A stretch of 62,842 nt of DNA, from the NCBI RefSeq assembly GCF_001592225.1, contig NZ_BCWN01000021.1:1-62842 (forward strand), in the 5' to 3' direction. Origin of the DNA: Castellaniella caeni NBRC 101664. GTDB lineage: Bacteria; Pseudomonadota; Gammaproteobacteria; Burkholderiales; Burkholderiaceae_B. Under the pieces are notes generated by a model, which had not been told where the DNA came from, did not search any database, and saw only the letters and a program-made list of their open reading frames with translations. Every line of letters starts with the position of its first letter. Position 1 is the first letter of the stretch. Shown here one piece after another: positions 40,362-48,559 of this stretch. A program made the translations under genes and the position numbers.

Positions 40362-41564
40362 ATGAAAATGAAGCGGTTGTTGCTGTGCATGGCGCTTTCC
40401 GCCGCCCTGCCTCAGTTTGCCGGGGCCGCCGAGCCCCTGCGTATCGGCATCCTCAACGATCAGTCGGGCCTGTATTCCGATTTCGGCGGGGTCACGTCCG
40501 TCACGGCCGCGCAGATGGCCGTGGACGACTTCGGCGGCGAGGTACTGGGGCGCAAGATCGAGGTACTGTCCGCCGACCACCAGAACAAGACCGACGTGGG
40601 CACGTCCATCGCCCGCAAATGGTTCGATCTCGATCACGTCGAGATGATCGGCGATCTCACCAATTCGGCGGTTGCCCTGGCAGTGCAGGGCCTGGCCCAG
40701 GAAAAGGGCAAGATCACCATCGCTTCCGGGCCGTTCTCGGCGGCGCTCACGGGCAAGGCCTGCTCGCCGACGGGCTTTCACTGGGCTTTCGACACCTACG
40801 CGTCTTCGGTGGGCACGGCCACGGGCCTGGTCAAGGAAGGCGCCAAGAGCTGGTTCATCCTGGCTGCCGACTACGCCTATGGCAAGCAGCTGGCCGCCGA
40901 CCTCACCAAGGTGGTCGATAAAAACGGCGGCAAGGTCGTGGGCGAGGTCTTCCACCCGGTAGGCGGCTCCGATTTCGCCTCGTTCCTGCTGCAGGCCCAG
41001 TCGTCCAAGGCGCAGGCCGTGGCGTTGGCCAATGCCGGGGCCGATACCAGCAACAGCATCAAGCAGGCGGCCGAATTCGGTCTCACCAAGGGTGGGCAAA
41101 AGCTCGTGGCGCTGGGCATCGTCATCAGCGACGTCCATGCCCTGGGGCTGGACAAGGCCCAGGGCCTGGTGGCCACCACGCCCTTCTACTGGGATCGCGA
41201 CGATGCCAGCCGCAAGTTCTCGGCGCGCTTTGAAAAGCTCACCCACCGCGAGCCCGGCATGGTGCAGGCCAGCGTGTATTCCTCCACGCTGCACTACCTG
41301 AAGGCGGTCAAGGCGGCGGGCACCACCGATGGCAAGAAGGTGGCCGAAAAGATGCGCGAGCTGCCGGTCGACGACTTCTTCGCCCACAACGGCGTCGTGC
41401 GCAAGGATGGCTGGATGGCACACGACATGTACCTGGTCGAAGTCAAGACCCCGGCAGAATCCAAGGGGCCTTGGGATTACTACAAGGTACTGCGCACGCT
41501 GCCCGCCAGCCTGGTGTCGGTGCCCTTGTCCGAAAGCACCTGCCCGTTGGTGAAACAGGGCTGA
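40362..41564 (+). CDS. Orphan Liv-type ABC transporter binding protein
   Basis: A 400-residue periplasmic binding protein with a signal peptide at about 1-22 (ending GAA). The mature part begins EPLRIGILNDQSGLYSDFGG. It is clearly paralogous to the binding protein at 48560-49771: they share ADHQNK, FLLQAQSS, PWDYY and the ending STCPL. No permease or ATPase is adjacent on its strand, so it presumably shares a membrane complex, most likely that of 46604-51311. Confidence 0.87.
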   Translation: MKMKRLLLCMALSAALPQFAGAAEPLRIGILNDQSGLYSDFGGVTSVTAAQMAVDDFGGEVLGRKIEVLSADHQNKTDVGTSIARKWFDLDHVEMIGDLTNSAVALAVQGLAQEKGKITIASGPFSAALTGKACSPTGFHWAFDTYASSVGTATGLVKEGAKSWFILAADYAYGKQLAADLTKVVDKNGGKVVGEVFHPVGGSDFASFLLQAQSSKAQAVALANAGADTSNSIKQAAEFGLTKGGQKLVALGIVISDVHALGLDKAQGLVATTPFYWDRDDASRKFSARFEKLTHREPGMVQASVYSSTLHYLKAVKAAGTTDGKKVAEKMRELPVDDFFAHNGVVRKDGWMAHDMYLVEVKTPAESKGPWDYYKVLRTLPASLVSVPLSESTCPLVKQG

Positions 41565-41652
41565 TGCATGATCAGGCCGTGGCGCGGCTGTCCAGGCGGG
41601 CCGCCGCGCCGCGTGCGTGGCGGCCCGTGATCCGCGCGTATACTTCCTTTCC

Positions 41653-42048
41653 ATGAAACCCCAAGGCCGTCGTCCGCTTCGGGGCAGCGCCTTTTCCTGG
41701 GCGTGGGCCCTTTGTCTGGCACTGGTGCTGCGCGCACTGGTGCCCGCGGGCTATATGCCCAGTTTCGCCAATGGCGAACTGCCGACGGTCACGCTGTGCG
41801 AGATGCAAGGGCCGGGCCTGGGCGGCATGGTGCACGGCGACCACGCCAATGCCGCCAGCGCCTACGACAATCCGCTGCACTTCCTGGCCCAGTGCCTGGG
41901 TGGGGCGCCGCTGCCCACGGTGGCGTTCCCGGCGTTCATGGCCTTGTTCGGCGGCTTCGTCGCCCTGGTCTTCACGGTGGCCGTCTGGCGCGCCTCCCGG
42001 GTGCGCAGCTCGCCGCTCGGTTCACGCGCACCGCCGTATTTCGCCTAG
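41653..42048 (+). CDS. DUF2946 protein, candidate copper-sensing regulatory upstream ORF
   Basis: A 131-residue DUF2946 protein with two hydrophobic segments (about 14-33 and 88-112). A homologue in Bordetella pertussis (BP2923) is reported as a regulatory upstream ORF: the nascent chain senses copper by a CXXC motif, and a C-terminal RAPP motif arrests translation unless copper is bound, which controls Rho termination before the next gene. Here RAPP is present at residues 125-128, six codons before the stop, but no CXXC is found: the nearest match is C81-L-G-G84. C49, H61, H64 and H76 are other potential ligands. It heads a copper operon, as expected for such a regulator. Confidence 0.8.
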   Translation: MKPQGRRPLRGSAFSWAWALCLALVLRALVPAGYMPSFANGELPTVTLCEMQGPGLGGMVHGDHANAASAYDNPLHFLAQCLGGAPLPTVAFPAFMALFGGFVALVFTVAVWRASRVRSSPLGSRAPPYFA

Positions 42049-42088
42049 TGTGCTGTTCGCGGTCAATCCGTACATTTAAAAGCACACT
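42047..42088. repeat. Inverted repeat at the end of the DUF2946 gene
   Basis: Arms AGTGTGCT (42047-42054) and AGCACACT (42081-42088) flank 26 bases. The first arm overlaps the stop codon of the DUF2946 gene, 10 bases after its RAPP codons. The first ~40 bases also resemble 62776-62815 near the window end, with 17 identical bases (42043-42059 and 62776-62792), so it may be a mobile-element terminus or a regulatory hairpin. The rest of the 150-bp gap before ycnI shows nothing clear. Confidence 0.5.
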
Positions 42089-42198
42089 CGCTGTTTTCTG
42101 TGACTGAAACCAGGCTGGTGGAGCGACCGCTTCATCGGCCCTCGTGGCGTGGCCTTCGTCCGCGCACGAATGCGAAATACGAATACAGGTGAGTTTCG

Positions 42199-42729
42199 AT
42201 GAAAGCATCTTTTGCCTTGGGCGCGCTGGCTGCCGCCCTGTTGTTCATGCCTGCGGTGCAGGCCCACGTGACGCTGCAAACCCGGCAGGCCCCGGTGGGC
42301 AGCTATTACAAGGCCGTGCTGCGCGTGCCGCACGGCTGCCAGGGTTCCGACACGACGGCGTTGCGGGTGCGCATCCCCGAGGGCGTGCTGGGTGTCAAGC
42401 CCCAGCTCAAGCCGGGCTGGACGATCAACATCGTCCAGGGGCCCTACGAGCACACACAGGAATTTCACGGCGCGACGCTCGACCACGGGGTGCGCGAACT
42501 GGTCTGGAAGGGAGGTCGGCTGCCCGACGCCTACTATGACGAGTTCGCCTTCTTCGTCTTTTTGTCGCCCACGCTGAGCGCGGGGCAGCCGCTGTATTTC
42601 CCCGTCGTGCAGACGTGCGAGAAGGGGGTCGAGCGCTGGATCGACACCTCCGGCAAACCCGACGCCGCCGGGCCGGCACCCCACCTTGAACTGACGCGCC
42701 CGGCGGCGCCCGCGGGTCATGCGCGATGA
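42199..42729 (+). CDS. YcnI family copper-binding protein
   Basis: A 176-residue periplasmic protein of the YcnI/DUF1775 family. The signal peptide ends at VQA (residue 22), so the mature protein begins with His23, as needed for the mono-histidine copper site described for YcnI. It overlaps the CopC-CopD gene by 4 bp. Its role is probably copper delivery or buffering in the periplasm. The start ATG has GTGAG-like purines upstream. Confidence 0.86.
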   Translation: MKASFALGALAAALLFMPAVQAHVTLQTRQAPVGSYYKAVLRVPHGCQGSDTTALRVRIPEGVLGVKPQLKPGWTINIVQGPYEHTQEFHGATLDHGVRELVWKGGRLPDAYYDEFAFFVFLSPTLSAGQPLYFPVVQTCEKGVERWIDTSGKPDAAGPAPHLELTRPAAPAGHAR

Positions 42730-44354
42730 GACGGCTGATTCTTTATTTCGTCTGCCTGCTGGCGTGCGCGCCGACTGCCTGGGGACATGCGGCGCTCGTT
42801 GCCGCTTCGCCTGCGCCCGCCGCCGTGCTGCAGCGGGCGCCAAGCGCCATTGTGCTGACCTTCAGTGAACCCGTCGGGGTGACCGCCCTGCGGCTGTTCG
42901 GGCCCGACGGGCAGCAGCTCGTCACGGGGCCGGTCATGGATCACAACCAGGAGGTCAGGATTTCCCTGCCGGGCGGCCACGCCGCGCCGGGCACCTATCT
43001 GCTGAGCTGGCGCGTGACTTCCGCGGACGGTCACCCGGTGGGCGGGACGCTGGATTACTCGGTCGGCCATCCCAGCGCGCTGGGCAGCGTGTCGCAAAGC
43101 GCCTCGCCGGGCTCGCTCAAGCTGGCGATCTGGCTGGCACGCTGGCTGGGCTATCTGTGCCTGTTCGCGGCGCTTGGCGCGGCCCTGTTCCGCCTGATCC
43201 AGCCGCTGGACAGGCAGGCCTGGGTGCGCCCCGCCATCGCCCTGGGCTTCGTGCTGCTGCCCGTGAACCTGGGCCTGCAGGGGCTGGACATGCGCGGCGC
43301 CTCCTGGCCCGCGCTGGCCGAATCCGCCACCTGGGCGCAGGCGCTGTCCAGCACGTATGCCAGCACGCTGGGCCTGCAGGCGCTGGCGCTGTTGGCTGCG
43401 TTGGTCGCGCTGGGCACGGCGCGCTCAGCGATCCTGAAGGCCGCCGCCGTGGCGGGCCTGGGCTGCCTGGGGCTGGCCCTGACCGTCAGCGGTCACGCGG
43501 GCACCGCGCCGCCGCAATGGCTGTCGCGTCCCGCCGTGGTGCTGCACGTCATGATGGCGGTGGTCTGGGTGGGCATGCTCGTGCCGCTGGCGCGGGCCCT
43601 GTCGCGTGGGCGCGTCCGTGCCGCAGCGCCAGCGGGCCGCGTGTCGGCTGCCGCCGAGCCGATGCCGCTGGCGGCCTTTTCGCGCTGGATCGTCCCCGCC
43701 GTCGCGCTGCTGGTGCTCAGTGGCCTGACGCTGGCCCGCTTGCAGCTCGATGGCCCCGGCGACCTGTGGCGCACGGCGTATGGCCGGGTGCTGCTTGCCA
43801 AGCTCACGCTGGTGGGCTTGCTGCTGTGTCTGGCGGCCTATAACCGCTGGGGGCTGACGCGCGCGGCGCTGGCCGGGGAACCAGCGGCGCGTCGGCGGCT
43901 GAGGGCCGCCATCCGCCTGGAGGTGGTGCTGGCGGTGCTGATCCTCTCGGTCGTCGCGCTGTGGCGCTTCACCCCGCCGCCGCGCACGGCGGACATGGCG
44001 GACATGGCGGGCATGGCGCGGATGACCGCGCCGCAGCCCGTGGAGCTGGCCGACGAGCGGCTGCGGGCGCGTGTCACGTCGCTGGCCGATGGTTGGCACA
44101 TCCAGCTGTTCAAGCCCGACGGTGCGCCGTTCGAGGCCCAGGGCGTGACCCTGTCCCTGAGCCATGCGGCGGGCGGCATCGAGCCGCTCAGCCGTGCCGC
44201 CAGCCGCCAGGCCGACGGCAGCTGGCTGGCCGCCATCCCACCGCTGTCAGCCCAGGCCTCGTGGCAAATCACGGTGACGGTACTGGTCGATGACTTCGAT
44301 GAAATCACGCTGCAGACGGCGCCGCCCGTCGTGCAGGAAAGGAATGGATCATGA
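42726..44354 (+). CDS. CopC-CopD fusion copper protein
   Basis: A 542-residue fusion. A signal peptide (1-20, ending AWG) precedes a CopC domain to about residue 125; the mature N terminus is His21, followed by a second conserved site, DGHPVGG, matching the Cu(II) site of CopC. The remainder is a CopD domain with about eight membrane helices, then a periplasmic tail with a Met-rich stretch (DMADMAGMARM, near 422-434) suited to Cu(I). It would carry copper across the inner membrane. Overlaps with ycnI and with the receptor gene, 4 bp each, show one operon. Confidence 0.9.
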   Translation: MRRLILYFVCLLACAPTAWGHAALVAASPAPAAVLQRAPSAIVLTFSEPVGVTALRLFGPDGQQLVTGPVMDHNQEVRISLPGGHAAPGTYLLSWRVTSADGHPVGGTLDYSVGHPSALGSVSQSASPGSLKLAIWLARWLGYLCLFAALGAALFRLIQPLDRQAWVRPAIALGFVLLPVNLGLQGLDMRGASWPALAESATWAQALSSTYASTLGLQALALLAALVALGTARSAILKAAAVAGLGCLGLALTVSGHAGTAPPQWLSRPAVVLHVMMAVVWVGMLVPLARALSRGRVRAAAPAGRVSAAAEPMPLAAFSRWIVPAVALLVLSGLTLARLQLDGPGDLWRTAYGRVLLAKLTLVGLLLCLAAYNRWGLTRAALAGEPAARRRLRAAIRLEVVLAVLILSVVALWRFTPPPRTADMADMAGMARMTAPQPVELADERLRARVTSLADGWHIQLFKPDGAPFEAQGVTLSLSHAAGGIEPLSRAASRQADGSWLAAIPPLSAQASWQITVTVLVDDFDEITLQTAPPVVQERNGS

Positions 44355-46522
44355 GCAAGTTTGTGTCTGTATTGCGCTTTGCTCCCTGGGCAGGCCGGGC
44401 GTGGTGGTGGCTTGGCTCCGCCGTGGCGCTGGCGCTGGGGGTGGCGGAGCCATCGTCCGCGCAGGCGGTGTCGGTCGGGACGTCGTCAGCCGCGGGCAGC
44501 CAGCCGACGCCCGCCCAGCTGGCGCCGATCGAAGTGAGCGCCACCCCTGATGACGCCGATGTCCGGCTCGAACAGCGCCTGACCCCCGGTGCCGTACACG
44601 TCGTCGATGGTGATTCTTTGTACCAGCGTCCGGTCAGCAACCTCAGTGGCGCCCTGCGCTACGTACCCGGAGTGATGGCCGAGAGCAATACCGGGGGCGA
44701 CGATCAGGTGCTGTCCATCCGCGGCTCGAACCTGAGCGCGCTCAGTTACGACAACGGCGGCGTGGCCCTGTTCCAGGATGGCCTGCCGGTGTCGGCGGCG
44801 GACGGCAACAACCATAATCGCCTGATCGATCCCCTGGGGGCCAGCGAGTTCATCGTGGCCAACGGCGCCAATGCGCTGACCTATGGCGCCAGCGAGCTGG
44901 GTGGCGCCATCGACGCCATTTCGCGCACGGCCAGAAACAGCGATCCGACGCAAATCTACCTGAGCGCGGGCGGCCACGGTCTGTTCAATGGCCAGCTCAG
45001 CGTAGGCGGCGTGGCAGACTCGCTGGATGGCCTGCTGACGCTGGAGAACAAGCATTTCGATGGCTATCGGCAGCACAGCGGGCTTGAGCGCACGGGTGTG
45101 TCAGGCAACGTCGGCTTGCGCGTGTCCGACCGGCTGCGCCTGCGGCTGTTCGCCTCGCACGTCGATAGCCGCCAGAAGCTGGCCGGTGCGCTGACGCGCT
45201 CGGAATTCGAGCAAGACCCGCGTCAGGCCGACCCCTCGGCGGCGCTGGGCGATCACGCCGTGGATGTCAAGACGGATCGGGTGGCGCTCAAGGGTGATTG
45301 GGACATCGATGCCCGCAGCCGCCTGGAATTTGGCCTTTCGTACGAGGTGCAGCACCTGTACCACCCCATCGTGGACGTGTTCAATTTCGCCACCACACCC
45401 CCCGCGCATTATTTCAGCCTGCTGGTCGATACGCGGCAGCAGACGGTGGGCGGGATGCTGCGCTACCACCTCAGGGCCGGCAATCACGAGCTGCTGGCGG
45501 GCCTCAGCCTGGCGCAGACGAGCAACAAGGGCGGCAACTACGCCAATGATGGCGGCCAGCGCGGTACGCGGATGACCGCCATCGACCAGCAGTCCGACAA
45601 CGCCACGCTGACGCTGATGGATCGCTGGCATATCGCGCCGCGCTGGACGCTGGTCTACGGCGCGCAGGGCGTGGCTACCTCGCGCGATTCGCGCTCCACG
45701 ACGCTGTCCAGCGGCGACCAGCGGCGCCAGGATGCCACGTATTCTGCCGTGAATCCGCGCCTGGGGCTCATTTACGCGTTGAACCGGGACAGCGAGCTGT
45801 TTGCCAACGTCAGCCGGGTGTATCAGGCGCCCAACAATTACGATCTGGACAACGACGTGCGCCAGGACGATGCGGTGTTGCGCGCCATGCATGGGGTGTC
45901 CTATGAGATCGGCACGCGCGGCCAGGGGGCGCTGCCGTTTGCCGCGGCTACCGGGCGCTGGAGTCTGTCGCTCTATCATGCGGACATCCGCAATGAGATT
46001 CTGTCGGTGGACAACCCCGCCAAACCCGGCAGCATGCTGGCGACCAACTACGGCAAGACCGTGCACGAGGGCATCGAGGCTCTGGGCAGCGCGAGCTTTC
46101 CGCTGGCGGGCACGCCGCACCGCATCGAGCCGCTGGTCAGCGCCACCTACCAGCGCTTCCGGTTCAAGGACGACCCAGCGTTCGGCAACAACCGGCTGCC
46201 GTCGGCACCCAGCTACATCGTCCACGGCGAGGTGATGTACCGCCACCAGACCACGGGCTTTTATGCCGGGCCCACCTTCGATCTCGTCGGGTCGCGCTAC
46301 GCCGACATGGCCAATACCTATCGTGTCGGCGCCTACCAGTTGCTGGGGCTGCGCGCGGGCGTCGAGCGTGATCGCTGGGATCTGTATGCCGAACTCAGCA
46401 ATCTGACCGACAAGAAGTACGTCAGTGCTGTGACCGTGCTGACGCAGGCCGATGCCGACGCCCGGGTGCTGAATCCGGGCGCGCCCCGTTCGATTTTCGT
46501 GGGGGGCCGTTTCCGCTATTGA
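44351..46522 (+). CDS. TonB-dependent outer-membrane receptor, likely copper uptake
   Basis: A 723-residue TonB-dependent receptor. A signal sequence ends near residue 38, a TonB-box-like APIEVSA follows near 57-63, then the plug domain (to about 190; LRYVPGV, IRGSNLSALSYDNGG) and a 22-strand-type barrel ending in aromatic residues (FRY). Its place after the DUF2946, YcnI and CopC-CopD genes points to copper or a copper chelate as substrate. It is in the same order of operon parts as seen with bfrG in Bordetella. A strong hairpin follows. Confidence 0.88.
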   Translation: MSKFVSVLRFAPWAGRAWWWLGSAVALALGVAEPSSAQAVSVGTSSAAGSQPTPAQLAPIEVSATPDDADVRLEQRLTPGAVHVVDGDSLYQRPVSNLSGALRYVPGVMAESNTGGDDQVLSIRGSNLSALSYDNGGVALFQDGLPVSAADGNNHNRLIDPLGASEFIVANGANALTYGASELGGAIDAISRTARNSDPTQIYLSAGGHGLFNGQLSVGGVADSLDGLLTLENKHFDGYRQHSGLERTGVSGNVGLRVSDRLRLRLFASHVDSRQKLAGALTRSEFEQDPRQADPSAALGDHAVDVKTDRVALKGDWDIDARSRLEFGLSYEVQHLYHPIVDVFNFATTPPAHYFSLLVDTRQQTVGGMLRYHLRAGNHELLAGLSLAQTSNKGGNYANDGGQRGTRMTAIDQQSDNATLTLMDRWHIAPRWTLVYGAQGVATSRDSRSTTLSSGDQRRQDATYSAVNPRLGLIYALNRDSELFANVSRVYQAPNNYDLDNDVRQDDAVLRAMHGVSYEIGTRGQGALPFAAATGRWSLSLYHADIRNEILSVDNPAKPGSMLATNYGKTVHEGIEALGSASFPLAGTPHRIEPLVSATYQRFRFKDDPAFGNNRLPSAPSYIVHGEVMYRHQTTGFYAGPTFDLVGSRYADMANTYRVGAYQLLGLRAGVERDRWDLYAELSNLTDKKYVSAVTVLTQADADARVLNPGAPRSIFVGGRFRY

Positions 46523-46558
46523 ACCCTGGCCGCGTCCGCGGCTGACGCATGAACCGCG

Positions 46559-46584
46559 ATGCGGGTGCCTGTTGGCACCCGCAT
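46559..46584. terminator. Terminator after the copper operon
   Basis: A perfect 11-bp stem (ATGCGGGTGCC/GGCACCCGCAT) with a TGTT loop is followed by TTGCATTTGCTT. It lies between the receptor gene and the convergent livM and probably ends the copper operon. Confidence 0.65.
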
Positions 46585-46603
46585 TTGCATTTGCTTGTGT
46601 GGC

Positions 46604-47587
46604 TTACGAGGTCTTGGCCGCCCTGCGCAGCTGCAGGTGGTGCAGCCATTCGCCGACGATGCCGCGCCGGAAGGTGAGCACGCAGATGACGAAGATGAGG
46701 CCGATGACGATCGTGACGGATTCGCCCAGCACGCGGAACCAGGTGATGCCGGTTTCGTCCATGAGGAAGCGGCCGATGTCGCCCACCTTGTTTTCCAGCG
46801 CGACCACGATGATGGCGCCCAGCACCGGCCCGGTGAGCGTGCCCATGCCGCCGATGAGGGTCATGAGGATGACCATGCCCGACATCTGCCAGGTGGCGTC
46901 CGACAGCGTGGCCGAGACGAACACCACGGCCTTGGTGGCGCCCGCCAGCCCTGACAGCGTGGCCGACAGCACGAAGGCCAGCAGTTTGAAACGATCGACG
47001 TGATAGCCCAGGGACACCATGCGGTCTTCGTTCTCGCGGATGGCTTTCAGGGCCTGGCCAAAGGGTGAATGCACCGTGCGCCAGATGAGCGCATAGCCCA
47101 GCACGAAGATGGCCAGGACGACGTAGTACAGGTTGATGTCCTGGTTGAGGTCGAGCCCCAGGATGCTGCCGCGCGGGATGCCTTGCAGGCCGTCTTCGCC
47201 GCCCGTGAAGTGGGCCTGCAGGAAGTAGAAGAACAGCATCTGCGACAGGGCGAGCGTGATCATGGCGAAGTAGATGCCGCTGCGCCGGATGGACAGGATG
47301 CCGAAGATGAGGCCCAGCAGGGCCGCGCAGGCCGTGCCGAAGACCAGGCCGCCGAATGTGGGCCAGCCCCAGACGGCCAGCGCCTGCCCGCAGCTATAGC
47401 CCGCCAGCCCCAGAAAGGCGGCGTGGCCGAAGGACAGCAGGCCGGTGTAGCCCAGCAGCAGGTTGAAGGCGCAGGCAAAGAGCGCGTAGCACATGACCTT
47501 CATGATGAAGATCGGGTAGGCGCCCGCCGCGGGCAGCGCCGCGATGACGACGATGGCGATCAGGTAGCCGATGAGTTGACGATTCAT
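46604..47587 (-). CDS. livM: Liv-type ABC transporter permease, LivM type
   Basis: A 327-residue inner-membrane permease with about nine hydrophobic helices and the LivM hallmark GYTGLLSFGHAAFLGLAGY near residues 46-64. It is the last gene of livG-livF-binding protein-livH-livM on the minus strand and overlaps livH by 4 bp. Confidence 0.92.
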   Translation of the reverse strand: MNRQLIGYLIAIVVIAALPAAGAYPIFIMKVMCYALFACAFNLLLGYTGLLSFGHAAFLGLAGYSCGQALAVWGWPTFGGLVFGTACAALLGLIFGILSIRRSGIYFAMITLALSQMLFFYFLQAHFTGGEDGLQGIPRGSILGLDLNQDINLYYVVLAIFVLGYALIWRTVHSPFGQALKAIRENEDRMVSLGYHVDRFKLLAFVLSATLSGLAGATKAVVFVSATLSDATWQMSGMVILMTLIGGMGTLTGPVLGAIIVVALENKVGDIGRFLMDETGITWFRVLGESVTIVIGLIFVICVLTFRRGIVGEWLHHLQLRRAAKTS

Positions 47588-48471
47588 GATTCTTTCCCGA
47601 ACAGCCCCGCCGGGCGCAACAACAAGACGATGACCATGATGATGAACACCACGGTGCTGGAGGCTTCGGGCCAGAAGACCTTGGTGAAGCCCTCGATGAC
47701 CCCCAGGCCCAGGCCCGTGACGATGGAGCCCAGGATGGAGCCCATGCCGCCGATGACCACCACGGCGAACACGACGATGATGAGGTTCGAGCCCATGAGT
47801 GGCGATACCTGCAGGATGGGGGCCGCCAGCACGCCGGCAAAGGCCGCCAGGCCCACGCCCAGGCCGAAGGTGAGGGAGATCATGAGCGGCACGTTGACGC
47901 CGAAGGCCTCGACCAGCTTGGCGTTTTCGGTGCCCGCGCGCAGCAGCGCCCCGAGGTGCGTCTTTTCGATGAGAAACCAGGTGAGCAGGCAGGCCAGCAC
48001 CGAGGCCACCACCACCCAGGCGCGGTAGATGGGCAGGTACATGAAGCCCAGGTTGACCCCGCCTTGCAGCAGCGCGGGCGTCGAGTACGGCTGGCCCGAG
48101 ACGCCGTAGATGCTGCGAAACACCCCTTCGATGATGAGCGCCAGCCCGAACGTGAGCAGCAGCCCGTACAGGGGGTCGAGCTTGTAGAGGTGGCGCAGCA
48201 GCAGGCGTTCGAGGAGGATGCCGAACAGGCCCACCACGATGGGCGAGAGCACCAGCATCACCCAGTAGTTGAGCCCCAGGTATTGCAGGCCCAGCCAGGC
48301 GACGAAGGCGCCCAGCATGTAGAGCGCCCCGTGGGTGAAGTTGATGATGTTGAGCAGGCCGAAGATGATGGCCAGACCCAGGGAGAGCACGGCGTAGAAC
48401 GAGCCGTTGACCAGGCCAAGCAGCAGTTGGCCCAGCAGGGCCTGGATGGGAACACCGAAGAGATCTGTCAT
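47584..48471 (-). CDS. livH: Liv-type ABC transporter permease, LivH type
   Basis: A 295-residue permease with the LivH opening NGSFYAVLSLGLAIIFGLLN and IINFTHGALYMLGAF, of normal family length. It pairs with the LivM protein encoded downstream. A strong hairpin lies between it and the upstream binding-protein gene. Confidence 0.92.
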   Translation of the reverse strand: MTDLFGVPIQALLGQLLLGLVNGSFYAVLSLGLAIIFGLLNIINFTHGALYMLGAFVAWLGLQYLGLNYWVMLVLSPIVVGLFGILLERLLLRHLYKLDPLYGLLLTFGLALIIEGVFRSIYGVSGQPYSTPALLQGGVNLGFMYLPIYRAWVVVASVLACLLTWFLIEKTHLGALLRAGTENAKLVEAFGVNVPLMISLTFGLGVGLAAFAGVLAAPILQVSPLMGSNLIIVVFAVVVIGGMGSILGSIVTGLGLGVIEGFTKVFWPEASSTVVFIIMVIVLLLRPAGLFGKES

Positions 48472-48514
48472 AGGGCTACAGCACAGGCAAGTGACGGAGA
48501 CGCTGGATGTGAAT

Positions 48515-48542
48515 CATGCCCCCGCCGACAGGCGGGGGCATG
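48515..48542. terminator. Intercistronic hairpin between binding protein and livH
   Basis: A perfect 12-bp stem (CATGCCCCCGCC/GGCGGGGGCATG) with a four-base loop lies inside the operon. No T run follows on the minus strand, so it more likely stabilises the upstream binding-protein transcript or causes partial termination, which would give the excess of binding protein that such importers need. Confidence 0.55.
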
Positions 48543-48559
48543 CGTGAAGAACGCCGGTG

